A DNA stretch of 64,000 bases from contig DASTGN010000007.1 of the NCBI GenBank assembly GCA_035719105.1, forward strand, positions 1 through 64,000, given 5' to 3'. Positions 51,586-60,544 of this stretch are shown here, one piece after another. The stretch is from UBA8389 sp035719105. Its GTDB lineage: Bacteria; Bacteroidota; Bacteroidia; Bacteroidales; UBA1402. The notes beneath the pieces were generated by a model that saw only the letters and a list, made by a program, of their open reading frames with translations, was not told where the DNA came from and did no database searches. Positions within the stretch are counted from its first letter, which is position 1. The number at the start of each line of letters is the position of its first letter. A program made the position numbers and the translations under genes.

Positions 51586-52146
51586 TTAGGGTTTCAAATC
51601 TTCAATGATCGCCTGGCAAACACCTTTATAATCCAACTTCTCCATCACACGAGACAATTGAAGGCTGGCAACCAAACTGGAAAAGATGAGCGTTGCCTTC
51701 TGCTGAGGATCTTCTCTAAAAGCAAAAAGCTTTTTTTCTCTACCTGAAATTAAAAGGTTTGTCAGCCAAGATTGAATGAGTTCAATCATTTTGAGTAGTT
51801 CTACTTTGGTAGATTCGTTAAGTGTCAATAAATCAGGACTTAATGAACCGACAATGCACACTTTCTGCTCGCGATGGCTTTTAATGTAGATTTTAATAAA
51901 GGAATCCAACTGCTTCCATTCATCAAAATCACGACTATGCATGTTTTCGACCATTTCCTCAAATCGTTGGATATTGGTTTTGAGAATGCTGGTTCCCAGG
52001 TTTTCCTTGGTGGGAAAATAGTAGTGAATGGCTGCGTTTTTAATGCCCAATTCGGTCGAGATGTCTTGATAGCTGAATGCGTTGTATCCCTTGGTTCGAA
52101 TGAGATCTTCGCCTAGTTCTATGATTTTTTCACGCGTTACCGACAT
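51586..52146 (-). CDS. TetR/AcrR-family regulator
   Basis: The 186-residue protein has the TetR helix-turn-helix at its start (about 1-50; 'GEDLIRTKGYNAFSYQDISTELGIKNAAIHYYFPTKENLG', in parts) and an all-helical ligand domain that cannot be assigned. It lies upstream of fabF by 13 bases on the same strand, so it probably controls its own operon with a fatty-acid-linked effector. The palindrome at 52178-52195 is the likely operator. Confidence 0.92.
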   Translation of the reverse strand: MSVTREKIIELGEDLIRTKGYNAFSYQDISTELGIKNAAIHYYFPTKENLGTSILKTNIQRFEEMVENMHSRDFDEWKQLDSFIKIYIKSHREQKVCIVGSLSPDLLTLNESTKVELLKMIELIQSWLTNLLISGREKKLFAFREDPQQKATLIFSSLVASLQLSRVMEKLDYKGVCQAIIEDLKP

Positions 52147-52170
52147 CTTTCAATTTTTATATTTCGCTTG

Positions 52171-52195
52171 CAAATATACTTACTAATAAGTAAGT
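52171..52195 (-). promoter_or_regulatory. Promoter -7 element and TetR operator of the tetR-fabF operon
   Basis: The palindrome ACTTAC-TAATAA-GTAAGT (52178-52195) adjoins, with one shared base, the minus-strand -7 element TATATTTG (52178-52171). The operator would fill the space between the -33 and -7 elements. It lies 25 bases upstream of the tetR start, supporting autoregulation. Confidence 0.65.
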
Positions 52196-52247
52196 TTGAA
52201 AATATATGGATAATTAATAGCTTTGAACCTCAAAATTATAGATACGG

Positions 52248-52871
52248 ATGTGGGCGCATACCAAAGAAAGTCAGGATAGGGTTTCCCCTTCGCAGGCTTT
52301 GATTTTTCTGAAAGAAGGGAACCAGCGGTTTCTAAACAATTTGAAAGCGGACAGGAATTTGTTGAAACAAGTGAATCAAACTGCCGAAGGGCAATTCCCG
52401 TTTGCCACCATTTTGAGTTGCATCGATTCGAGAACTTCGGCCGAACTGATTTTTGACCAAGGCTTGGGGGATATTTTCAGCATCCGAATAGCAGGCAACA
52501 TCATCAACGATGATATTTTGGGCAGTATGGAATACACCTGTGAAACTGCCAAATCCAAAATTATCGTTGTGTTGGGTCACACCAAGTGCGGCGCCATCAT
52601 TAGTGCCTGCGACAACGTTCAATCTGGGTTTCAAACAAATTTATACCAAAAAATCAAGCCTGCCATTGAGGCTGAGACAGAAACCGATGGAAACCGCAAC
52701 GGAGAAAACCTTCGTTTCGTTCACAATGTGAGTCGAATCAATGTGCATCAAATTATTCGTCAAATTCGCAGCCAGAGTCATATCATCAACGCTTTGGAAC
52801 AAAGCGGTAAGATCATACTCGTTGGAGGCTTGTATGACGTTGACACCGGGGCTGTTGCATTTTTTGAATGA
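52248..52871 (+). CDS. Beta-class carbonic anhydrase
   Basis: The 207-residue enzyme interconverts CO2 and bicarbonate. Zinc ligands are C58 in 'LSCIDSR', H111 and C114 in 'VLGHTKCGAI', with the D60-R62 dyad next to the first. 'LGDIFSIRIAGNIINDD' is the family core. It is divergent from the tetR-fabF operon; bicarbonate supply for acetyl-CoA carboxylase could link the two, but this is only a possibility. Confidence 0.94.
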   Translation: MWAHTKESQDRVSPSQALIFLKEGNQRFLNNLKADRNLLKQVNQTAEGQFPFATILSCIDSRTSAELIFDQGLGDIFSIRIAGNIINDDILGSMEYTCETAKSKIIVVLGHTKCGAIISACDNVQSGFQTNLYQKIKPAIEAETETDGNRNGENLRFVHNVSRINVHQIIRQIRSQSHIINALEQSGKIILVGGLYDVDTGAVAFFE

Positions 52872-52897
52872 ACAGCCCTTCAATCCAATCAAAAGGT

Positions 52898-53968
52898 TTA
52901 TTTCTGGATGTAATTCACCAACCACTCACCTACTTCGGTGGTTGAATGCGGCAACTGGCCATTGATGGTAATATCCTCGGTCACACAACCTGCTTCCATG
53001 GATTCAGCCACCGCTTTACGAATCAATGCGCCTTCTTCCATTAACCCGAAAGCATATTCAAACATCAGGGCAGCTGAAAGCACTGTAGCCAAAGGATTGG
53101 CAATGTTTTTGCCGGCAGCTTGCGGATACGAACCGTGAATGGGTTCAAACACCGAGGTATGCAGTCCTACAGAAGCTGAAGGCAATAAGCCCATAGACCC
53201 GGTAATGACAGAAGCCTCATCGGTCAAAATATCGCCGAACATGTTTTCGGTCACCATCACATCAAAGCTCGAAGGCCATTGGATAATTCGCATGGCAGCG
53301 TTGTCCACAAACATGTATTCGGTTTCGATATCGGGGTAGTTCGGAGCCATTTCCTGAGCAATCTGACGCCACAAACGAGAAGTTTCCAGCACATTGGCTT
53401 TATCCACGACGGTCAATTTCTTGCGACGCTGACCGGCGTATTCGTAAGCGAGTTTCAAAATGCGTTCGATTTCTTCGCGATTGTAGGCACAGGTATCGAC
53501 CGCGCTATTACCATCCTCGCTGCGACCTTGTGGACGACCAAAATACAGACCGCCAGTAAGTTCGCGAATACACATGAAATCGGCGTTTTCCACCAAATCA
53601 GCACGTAGTGGAGAGCGGGTAATCAATGAAGGAAACACTGCAACCGGACGGATGTTGGCATAAAGACCAAGTTTCTTGCGCATGGCCAGCAGTCCTTGTT
53701 CAGGACGAACTTTTGCCGTGGGGTCGTTATCGTATTTTGGGGATCCAATGGCACCAAAAAGCACAGCATCCGATTTCATACAAAGTTCGTGGGTAGTATC
53801 GGGATATGGATTTCCGGTGGCATCTATGGCGCATGCACCTACCAAGGCAGTTTCATAAGTAAGTTCGTGACCGAATTTTTTACAAACGGCTTTGGTCACC
53901 TTCAAGGCTTGTTCCACGATTTCGGGACCGATCCCGTCACCAGGAAGTACAGCAATATTCAGCTTCAT
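52898..53968 (-). CDS. leuB: 3-isopropylmalate dehydrogenase
   Basis: The 356-residue enzyme oxidises 3-isopropylmalate in leucine synthesis. 'LPGDGIGPEIVEQ', the substrate loop 'CIRELTGGLYFGRPQGRS', 'VDKANVLETSRLWRQ' and 'FGDILTDEASVITGSMGLLPSAS' (in parts) are the expected motifs. The ATG at 53968 is chosen over a TTG two codons earlier. It is the last gene of the leu operon, 12 bases after the citramalate-synthase-like gene. Confidence 0.97.
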   Translation of the reverse strand: MKLNIAVLPGDGIGPEIVEQALKVTKAVCKKFGHELTYETALVGACAIDATGNPYPDTTHELCMKSDAVLFGAIGSPKYDNDPTAKVRPEQGLLAMRKKLGLYANIRPVAVFPSLITRSPLRADLVENADFMCIRELTGGLYFGRPQGRSEDGNSAVDTCAYNREEIERILKLAYEYAGQRRKKLTVVDKANVLETSRLWRQIAQEMAPNYPDIETEYMFVDNAAMRIIQWPSSFDVMVTENMFGDILTDEASVITGSMGLLPSASVGLHTSVFEPIHGSYPQAAGKNIANPLATVLSAALMFEYAFGLMEEGALIRKAVAESMEAGCVTEDITINGQLPHSTTEVGEWLVNYIQK

Positions 53969-53980
53969 TTTCAAAAAATT

Positions 53981-55498
53981 TTATTTGCTTAATTCTATAA
54001 TATTCAACATTTTAATAGTGGCTTTAATGGCCGCCTCAGTCTGGTCACCGTCCAAACCGCTGGTTCGGAATTCCCTTTCGCCGTCCAACCAGTTGATGAC
54101 TGTGTGCACAAAGGCGTCGGTGCGGCCACCGGGAGGAATGGTCACCGAATAATTGATCAGTTTGGGTAATTCACGATTCAGGCTCTCATAAATTTTGCGC
54201 AAAGCCTGCATAAAAGCGTCGTATTGACCATCCCCAGCGGAGGTTTCCTGATAAGCTTCACCACTAATTTCAAGCTTGACAGTGGCAGCAGGACGCAAGC
54301 CATGATTGATTGATAGGGAGTAGTTGATAATTCGGACGGGCTGTTCACCATCGACTTGCTTCAGCACATCGGAAATGATGTATGGCAAGTCATCCTGAGT
54401 AACCAATTGTTTTTTATCCCCGAGTTCGATGATGCGTTCGGTAACCAAGCGCATGGAATCATCGTCCAGTTCAATACCCAAAGCTTCCAGATTTTTTTTA
54501 ATGCTGGCTTTGCCTGAAGTCTTCCCAAGGGCATATTCTCGCGTTCGGCCAAATCGTTCTGGAAGCAGGTCGTTGAAGTATAAATTATTTTTGGCATCGC
54601 CATCAGCGTGAATACCTGCAGTTTGGGTAAATACATTATCACCAATCACCGGTTTGTTGGACGGAATTCGAATGCCAGAATAGGATTCGACAATCTTACT
54701 CACGGTAGTCAGTTTGTCTTCGACGATGTTGGTTTCGTATTTAAGTTGGTCGTGCAAAACAGCGATCACACTGGTAAGTGGGGCATTCCCTGCGCGTTCT
54801 CCCAGTCCGTTCACCGTGACATGCACGCCCTTGACACCGGCCTGAACCGCTTCATAAACATTGGCTACAGCCAAGTCGTAATCGTTGTGCGCGTGGAAGT
54901 CAAAATGCAGCTCCGGGTAACGTTTCACCATTTGGCTACAAAAATTGGAGGTTTGAGCAGGATTCAGAATACCCAACGTATCGGGTAGCATAAAACGTTT
55001 CACAGGCAGGTCACGCAAGCCATCCATCATAAAGAATACATATTCGGGCGAGTGAATCATGCCGTTGGACCAATCCTCTAGGTACAAGTTTACAGAAACA
55101 CCCGATTCCTGGCACAAAGCAACTTCTGCACGAATGTCTTTAAGATGTTGCTCGGGCGACTTGCGAAGCTGATTGGTCACATGATTCAAAGAACCTTTCG
55201 TCAGCAAGTTAATAACCTTAATTCCAGCTTCTTTAGCCCAATTCAGGGAGAGACCATTATCGATGAAGCCAAGGATTTCGACCCTGTCCAACATGTTGTA
55301 GCGTCTGGCCCAAATGCCGATCCGACGAACCGATTCGAATTCACCGGCCGAAACCCTCGCTGAAGCGACTTCCACCCGATCCACTTTCAATTCGTCCAAC
55401 AATAAGCGAACCACACTCAATTTTTCTTGTGCGGCAAAAGAGACTCCGGACGTTTGCTCCCCATCCCGGAGCGTAGTATCCATTATTTCTATCTTCAT
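53981..55498 (-). CDS. Citramalate/isopropylmalate synthase-like protein with LeuA regulatory domain
   Basis: The 505-residue protein starts with the HMGL-like TIM barrel ('IMDTTLRDGEQTSGVSF', 'LPDTLGILNPAQ', 'DFHAHNDYDLAVANVYEAV', 'NGLGERAGNAPL') and ends with a LeuA dimer/allosteric domain (about 390-500). It differs from the LeuA at 57929 in sequence and has the general size of citramalate synthase (CimA), which joins acetyl-CoA and pyruvate in the isoleucine route. Whether it makes citramalate, or is a second isopropylmalate synthase, cannot be decided by eye. It overlaps leuD by 4 bases. Confidence 0.85.
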   Translation of the reverse strand: MKIEIMDTTLRDGEQTSGVSFAAQEKLSVVRLLLDELKVDRVEVASARVSAGEFESVRRIGIWARRYNMLDRVEILGFIDNGLSLNWAKEAGIKVINLLTKGSLNHVTNQLRKSPEQHLKDIRAEVALCQESGVSVNLYLEDWSNGMIHSPEYVFFMMDGLRDLPVKRFMLPDTLGILNPAQTSNFCSQMVKRYPELHFDFHAHNDYDLAVANVYEAVQAGVKGVHVTVNGLGERAGNAPLTSVIAVLHDQLKYETNIVEDKLTTVSKIVESYSGIRIPSNKPVIGDNVFTQTAGIHADGDAKNNLYFNDLLPERFGRTREYALGKTSGKASIKKNLEALGIELDDDSMRLVTERIIELGDKKQLVTQDDLPYIISDVLKQVDGEQPVRIINYSLSINHGLRPAATVKLEISGEAYQETSAGDGQYDAFMQALRKIYESLNRELPKLINYSVTIPPGGRTDAFVHTVINWLDGEREFRTSGLDGDQTEAAIKATIKMLNIIELSK

Positions 55499-56079
55499 TT
55501 CCGCTGCTCCCAGTTCTCGATTTTGTCCTTATTACTAAGTAAAAAATCAATGTCATCGAACCCCTGCAACAGGCAATTCTTTTTGTAAGCATTGATTTGA
55601 AACGTTTCGACTGCACCGTTTGCATTGTTGGCGATGGTCTGGTCTTCCAGATTCACCGTCAAGGTGGACTTAGGGTCTTTATTGGTAGCAGCGAAGATAT
55701 CGGCTAAAAACGCTTCCGAAACAACGACTGGCAAAACGCCGTTGTTTAGGGAATTGCCCTTGAAAATGTCCGCGAAAAAACTGGACACCACCACCCGGAA
55801 TCCATAACCCGCTACCGCCCAGGCAGCATGTTCGCGGGAGGAACCGCTGCCGAAGTTTTTACCGGCCACCAATATGGTGCCGCTGTAGGTTGGATTATTC
55901 AAGACAAAACCCGGAATGGGCTGGTTGTTGCTGTCGAAGCGCCAATCCCGAAAAAGGTTGTCGCCAAAACCGTCCTTGGAGGTTGCCTTCAAGAAACGAG
56001 CGGGTATAATTTGATCTGTATCAACGTTTTCGATGGGAAGCGGAACGATGGTAGAGGTAAGAGTTGTGAACTTTTCCAT
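55495..56079 (-). CDS. leuD: 3-isopropylmalate dehydratase small subunit
   Basis: The 194-residue subunit carries 'VPLPIENVDTDQIIPARFLK', 'FGSGSSREHAAWAVAGYGFRVVVSSFFADIF' (in parts) and 'NNGVLPVVVSE', the standard aconitase-swivel motifs. It forms the isomerase with LeuC. A thioesterase gene separates it from leuC. Confidence 0.97.
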   Translation of the reverse strand: MEKFTTLTSTIVPLPIENVDTDQIIPARFLKATSKDGFGDNLFRDWRFDSNNQPIPGFVLNNPTYSGTILVAGKNFGSGSSREHAAWAVAGYGFRVVVSSFFADIFKGNSLNNGVLPVVVSEAFLADIFAATNKDPKSTLTVNLEDQTIANNANGAVETFQINAYKKNCLLQGFDDIDFLLSNKDKIENWEQRK

Positions 56080-56082
56080 TAT

Positions 56083-56511
56083 TTACTTGATAATTAACTG
56101 TTTTCCTTCGTGGTTTTTGATGTTTTCCCGCCAAATCTCTGGCATGGGAATGCTCACTTTATGAACGGCATCGTAGCAAACGATCACGGCTGTGCAAGTA
56201 GAGAGCAGTTCTCCATTTTCCATGTTCACCAATCGGTGTTCCATGGTAAAACTCTTGTTGCCGAGAATTGATACGCGGGTTTCCACGTAAATTTCGTCTC
56301 TAAACATGATTGGCTTGAGGTATTCGATCTTGATGGAAGCTCCAACAATACCGAGTTCCTTATAATCTAAACCGTCAAGCAGATTGTCAAAGTAATCCAT
56401 TTTACCGGCGTCGTAGTAATTCTGATAGACCGTGTTGGACACGTGTCCCATAATGTCAACGTCGTTGAAACGAACCTGAATAGGCAAAGAGAAACGGAAG
56501 ATTGGTTCCAT
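56083..56511 (-). CDS. Acyl-CoA thioesterase (4HBT hotdog fold) inside the leu operon
   Basis: The 142-residue protein has the 4-hydroxybenzoyl-CoA thioesterase pattern: 'QVRFNDVDIMGHVSNTVYQNYYD' (in parts), with catalytic Asp in 'FNDVDIMGH', and 'FRDEIYVETRVSILGNKSFTMEHRL' (in parts). Such enzymes release CoA from small or aromatic acyl groups. Gaps of 3 and 5 bases to leuD and leuC show it is a true operon member. A housekeeping role in clearing acyl-CoA products is possible; the substrate is unknown. Confidence 0.88.
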   Translation of the reverse strand: MEPIFRFSLPIQVRFNDVDIMGHVSNTVYQNYYDAGKMDYFDNLLDGLDYKELGIVGASIKIEYLKPIMFRDEIYVETRVSILGNKSFTMEHRLVNMENGELLSTCTAVIVCYDAVHKVSIPMPEIWRENIKNHEGKQLIIK

Positions 56512-56516
56512 GGTTT

Positions 56517-57908
56517 TTATGTTCTAGGGTCGGTGATCTGTCCTGTCACAGCGGCTGCAGCAGCAACCAGCGGGCCTGCCAGGATGGTGCGTGCACCTGG
56601 CCCCTGACGGCCTTCAAAGTTGCGGTTGGAGGTAGATACGGCATATTTGCCTGCGGGGATCTTGTCGTCGTTCATGGCCAAACAGGCAGAACATCCGGGT
56701 TGACGAAGCTGAAAACCAGCGGCTTCCAGGATTTCGACCAATCCTTCTTCACGACACTGTGCTTCTACTGCCCAGGAGCCGGGAACCAACCAAACGACTA
56801 CCCCATCGGCTTTCTTTTTGCCCTTCACATAATTGGTGAATGCGCGAAAGTCTTCGATGCGGCCGTTGGTACAACTGCCCAGGAACACATAATCAATTTT
56901 CTTACCCAGCATCTTTTCGCCAGGTTTGAAGCCCATATATTCCAGCGATTTGCTGTACGAAACCTTACTAGCTTCGTCAATGGTATCTAAAGTAGGAATG
57001 CTTTTTGTGATGCCCATGCCCATGCCCGGATTGGTTCCGTAAGTGACCATCGGCTCAATATCTGAAGCATCAAAAACAATTTCTTTGTCGAAAACAGCGT
57101 CTTCGTCCGATTTCAATTTCTTCCAATTAGCTACGGCAACATCCCATTCGTCCCCTTTTGGAGCGTATTCACGCCCTTTGATGTATTCGAAAGTGACTTC
57201 ATCAGGAGCCACCATACCACCGCGTGCACCCATTTCGATGGAAAGGTTGCAAAGTGTCAGTCGACCTTCCATGCTCAAAGCACGAACCGCTTCACCAGCA
57301 TATTCTACGAAATAACCGGTGGCACCCCCGGTGGTCATCCTGGCAATGACGTACAGGGCCATGTCCTTGGCAGAAACACTCTGACCGAGCTTACCGTTGA
57401 TGGTGATGCGCATACGCATCGGTTTTGCCTGAAGAATGCATTGAGAAGCCATCACCATTTCGACTTCGGAAGTTCCGATGCCGAAAGCGACCGCACCCAA
57501 GGCTCCGTGAGTAGAAGTATGTGAGTCTCCACAAACAATGGTCATTCCGGGGAGTGTCAAGCCGTTTTCCGGACCAACAACATGGATGACCCCGTTTTTC
57601 TGATGACCAAGTCCAAAAAGTGTGATGCCGAATTCATCGGTATTTTTAGTGAGGGTTTCAACCTGAAATGCGGAAATGGGATCTTCAATGGGTTTTTCCT
57701 GATTCAGAGTTGGAATGTTGTGATCGGGAATAGCGAACGTTTTTTCAGGACGAAGGAACTTCAGGTTGCGGTTTCTTAAACCCTGAAACGCCTGTGGGCT
57801 AGTCACTTCGTGGCAATAATGCCGGTCAATATATACTTGTGTAGGACCATTTTCCACTGCTGTAACCACGTGGCTGTCCCAGATTTTGTCAAATAATGTC
57901 TGTGCCAT
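56517..57908 (-). CDS. leuC: 3-isopropylmalate dehydratase large subunit
   Basis: The 463-residue subunit binds the [4Fe-4S] cluster through Cys residues in 'FLGSCTNGRIEDFR' and 'PGCSACLAMNDDK'. 'DRHYCHEVTSPQAFQGL' and 'CGDSHTSTHGALGAVAFGIG' (in parts) are further family motifs. It lies 20 bases after leuA. Confidence 0.97.
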   Translation of the reverse strand: MAQTLFDKIWDSHVVTAVENGPTQVYIDRHYCHEVTSPQAFQGLRNRNLKFLRPEKTFAIPDHNIPTLNQEKPIEDPISAFQVETLTKNTDEFGITLFGLGHQKNGVIHVVGPENGLTLPGMTIVCGDSHTSTHGALGAVAFGIGTSEVEMVMASQCILQAKPMRMRITINGKLGQSVSAKDMALYVIARMTTGGATGYFVEYAGEAVRALSMEGRLTLCNLSIEMGARGGMVAPDEVTFEYIKGREYAPKGDEWDVAVANWKKLKSDEDAVFDKEIVFDASDIEPMVTYGTNPGMGMGITKSIPTLDTIDEASKVSYSKSLEYMGFKPGEKMLGKKIDYVFLGSCTNGRIEDFRAFTNYVKGKKKADGVVVWLVPGSWAVEAQCREEGLVEILEAAGFQLRQPGCSACLAMNDDKIPAGKYAVSTSNRNFEGRQGPGARTILAGPLVAAAAAVTGQITDPRT

Positions 57909-57928
57909 TGTCTTTTTTATCTTGAAAA

Positions 57929-59425
57929 CTATTTTACAATCTTGTTGATGGCATCGATATAGGCTTCCACTGAAGCAGTTACGATGTCGGTGTTACCTGA
58001 GAACCCGTAATAGACCACGCCTTCATATTCCACCTGCATGTGCACTTTCCCAGTGTCGTCGCTACCCTTAGCTATTGCTTGAATGAGGAATTCCTGAACA
58101 GTCGTCTCCCGGTTTATGATTTTTTTCAATGCTTTGATGGCAGCATCCACAGGACCGTTGCCGGATGACGTAGCTTCGAATTTTTCTCCAGCGATGTCCA
58201 GAATGATACTGGCCATTGGCATGACCCCTTTGCCGGTCACTACCTGCAAATGATCCAGCTTGATGCGTCTGGTTTTGGTGCGTTCCTCACCCACCAGCAG
58301 TAAGACGTCATCATCGTTCAGATCTTTCTTACGGTCTGCTAATTTAAGAAATTCCTGATAAACTTCCACTAAACGATCGCCCTCAATATCAACGCCCAAA
58401 ATTTGCAAACGATGTTTCAATGCAGCGCGTCCGCTTCTGGCAGTCAGTACGATGGAGTTTTCATCGATTCCCACATCCTTGGGATCCATGATTTCGTAAC
58501 TCTCGCGGTTCTTCAATACGCCGTCTTGATGAATGCCACTGGAGTGAGCAAAAGCGTTGCGACCCACGATGGCTTTGTTCGGTTGAACAGGCATGTTCAT
58601 CAAATTCGAAACCAAACGACTGGTTTTGATAATGCGTTGGGTATTGATATCCGTATGCACTTCAAGGTCTTTGTGACACTTCAAAATCATGGCAATCTCT
58701 TCGAGCGAAGTGTTTCCAGCTCTTTCGCCGATACCGTTGATGGTCACTTCCACTTGACGAGCACCGTTGATGATGCCAGCCATGGTGTTGGCGGTGGCCA
58801 TGCCCAAGTCGTTGTGGCAATGGGTAGAAATAATGGCATTGTCCACATTTTTGACATTTTCCATCAGGAACTTGATTTTCTCACCATACACGTTAGGCAG
58901 GCAGTAACCAGTGGTATCTGGAATGTTCACGACCGTAGCGCCAGCCTTGATGACGGCTTCAACCACCCGGGCTAAATATTCGTTGTCGGTACGGCCAGCG
59001 TCTTCGCAGTAAAACTCGACATCTTCCACATATTTCTTTGCATATTTCACACAAGCGATGGCGCGTTCCAGAATTTCTTCGCGGGTGGAATTGAACTTAT
59101 ACTTGATGTGGTAATCGGAAGTTCCGATACCAGTGTGGATGCGACCACGTTTGGCAAATTTCAATGCTTCAGCAGCCACTTGGATGTCTTTTTCGACCGA
59201 ACGGGTCAGGGCGCAGATGGTGGGCCAGGTCACTGCTTTGGAGATTTCAACCACCGACTTGAAATCACCGGGGCTGGAGATTGGGAAACCAGCTTCGATG
59301 ACATCTACTCCTAGTGATTCCAATGCCTTGGCGACTTGAATTTTTTCCACGGTGTTCAATTGGCATCCTGGCACTTGTTCCCCATCCCGGAGTGTGGTGT
59401 CAAAAATAAATACTTTGTCAGACAT
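57929..59425 (-). CDS. leuA: 2-isopropylmalate synthase
   Basis: The 498-residue enzyme condenses acetyl-CoA and 2-oxoisovalerate as the first step of leucine synthesis. 'FDTTLRDGEQVPGCQLN', 'VEFYCEDAGRTDNEYL', 'STHCHNDLGMATANTMAGI', 'NGIGERAGNTSLEE' and 'HSSGIHQDGVLKNRESYEIMDP' (in parts) are the catalytic barrel motifs. The C-terminal leucine-sensing domain covers about 390-498. It is the first structural gene of the operon, behind a leader with an apparent attenuator. Confidence 0.97.
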   Translation of the reverse strand: MSDKVFIFDTTLRDGEQVPGCQLNTVEKIQVAKALESLGVDVIEAGFPISSPGDFKSVVEISKAVTWPTICALTRSVEKDIQVAAEALKFAKRGRIHTGIGTSDYHIKYKFNSTREEILERAIACVKYAKKYVEDVEFYCEDAGRTDNEYLARVVEAVIKAGATVVNIPDTTGYCLPNVYGEKIKFLMENVKNVDNAIISTHCHNDLGMATANTMAGIINGARQVEVTINGIGERAGNTSLEEIAMILKCHKDLEVHTDINTQRIIKTSRLVSNLMNMPVQPNKAIVGRNAFAHSSGIHQDGVLKNRESYEIMDPKDVGIDENSIVLTARSGRAALKHRLQILGVDIEGDRLVEVYQEFLKLADRKKDLNDDDVLLLVGEERTKTRRIKLDHLQVVTGKGVMPMASIILDIAGEKFEATSSGNGPVDAAIKALKKIINRETTVQEFLIQAIAKGSDDTGKVHMQVEYEGVVYYGFSGNTDIVTASVEAYIDAINKIVK

Positions 59426-59460
59426 TGTCGTATGTTTTAATTTTAAGTTGCTTAGAAATC

Positions 59461-59494
59461 AAAAACCCCTCCTGCAGTGTAGCAAGAAGGGTTT
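59461..59494 (-). terminator. Attenuator terminator of the leu operon
   Basis: On the minus strand AAACCCTTCTTGC pairs with GCAGGAGGGGTTT (13 positions, two of them G-U in RNA) over a 6-base loop and is followed by TTTTT. It stands 30 bases after the leader peptide stop and 36 bases before leuA, the place of an attenuator. Confidence 0.8.
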
Positions 59495-59524
59495 ACCGTT
59501 TACTTATATCTTACCACTAACCTA

Positions 59525-59584
59525 TTACTCCTCGATTAGAAGAATACCAATTAAATATAGGTTATGTAGAATAGAATGATTCAT
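59525..59584 (-). CDS. leuL: leu operon leader peptide
   Basis: A 19-codon frame, MNHSILHNLYLIGILLIEE, starts with ATG at 59584 and stops with TAA at 59527-59525. Five of 19 residues are Leu and four are Ile. It lies between a consensus promoter and a terminator, upstream of leuA. A 7-bp pairing between the codons for N8-L9-Y10 (59557-59563) and the bases just after the stop (59519-59525) would form a hairpin that a stalled ribosome could break. The peptide is too short for ordinary gene calling. Attenuation is inferred from this layout. Confidence 0.78.
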   Translation of the reverse strand: MNHSILHNLYLIGILLIEE

Positions 59585-59603
59585 AATTCTTGTTTTGACG
59601 TTG

Positions 59604-59631
59604 CAAATATACGATATTTTCGGAATATCAA
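59604..59631 (-). promoter_or_regulatory. Promoter of the leu operon
   Basis: On the minus strand TTG (59631-59629), a 17-base spacer and TATATTTG (59611-59604) match the Bacteroidota consensus. The predicted start of transcription is a few bases before the leader peptide ATG. No other feature is seen between here and the SDR gene at 59777. Confidence 0.65.
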
Positions 59632-59776
59632 GCAATAATTATATTGTTTTTCGCATGATAATGTTTCAAAATAGAAGTTTTTAGGCCTTTTTTCCTCTTT
59701 TTTGACGTTTTCTGATGGGTTTATGCATATTTGGAGAATCCTGCGTAAATTGCGGTCTCAAATTACTTTATATCGT

Positions 59777-60544
59777 ATGAAAGGAAAAATCGTCTTCATT
59801 ACAGGTGCCACCAGCGGCATTGGCGAGGGTTGCGCCAGAAAATTCGCATCACAGGGTTCAGACCTCATTTTGAACAGTAGAAATCTGGAAAAAGTGAACG
59901 CTTTGAAGGCCGAACTCGAGAAAACATACGGTATCAAGGTGTTAGCTTTACCTTTTGATGTGAGGGATCGATCAGCCATGAAAATGGCTGTTTCATCTTT
60001 GGTAGAACCTTGGTGCAACATAGATATTCTGGTAAACAACGCCGGTTTGGTCATAGGCGTCGACAAAGAATTTGAAGGTGACCTGGATGAATGGGACATT
60101 GTACTGGATACCAACATCAAAGGACTGTTGGCCATGACTCGTCTGGTGGTGCCCGGGATGGTTACACGCGGAAGCGGACATATCATTAATATTGGTTCCA
60201 TTGCCGGTGATGCTGCTTACGCCAACGGCAGTGTTTACTGTGCCTCCAAAGCTGCAGTTAAATCCTTGTCCGACGGTTTGCGCATCGATTTGGTAGACAC
60301 GCCACTGAGAGTTACATTAATCAAACCGGGTATGGTCGAAACCAACTTCACCGTGGTTCGGTTCAGGGGCGACAAACCAAAGGCCGACGACTTCTACAAA
60401 GGCATTAAACCGCTAAATGGTGACGACGTGGCCGAAACCGTGTATTACGCCGCTTCAGCCCCCGCACATGTTCAAATTGCTGAAGTGTTGCTGATGCCTA
60501 CTTTTCAGGCTACAGCGACTGTGGCGCATCGGGTTAAGGAATAG
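59777..60544 (+). CDS. Short-chain dehydrogenase (YdfG-like)
   Basis: The 255-residue enzyme is a classical SDR: 'VFITGATSGIGEGCARKFA' binds NAD(P), 'ILVNNAGLV' follows, and the catalytic set is Ser in 'INIGSIAGDA' with 'YCASKAAVK'. 'LIKPGMVETNF' ends the core. It resembles the NADP-dependent 3-hydroxy acid dehydrogenase YdfG. The ATG at 59777 is used; the frame is open to 59702 without matching sequence. Its last 11 bases overlap the end of the convergent nucleotidyltransferase gene. Confidence 0.92.
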   Translation: MKGKIVFITGATSGIGEGCARKFASQGSDLILNSRNLEKVNALKAELEKTYGIKVLALPFDVRDRSAMKMAVSSLVEPWCNIDILVNNAGLVIGVDKEFEGDLDEWDIVLDTNIKGLLAMTRLVVPGMVTRGSGHIINIGSIAGDAAYANGSVYCASKAAVKSLSDGLRIDLVDTPLRVTLIKPGMVETNFTVVRFRGDKPKADDFYKGIKPLNGDDVAETVYYAASAPAHVQIAEVLLMPTFQATATVAHRVKE

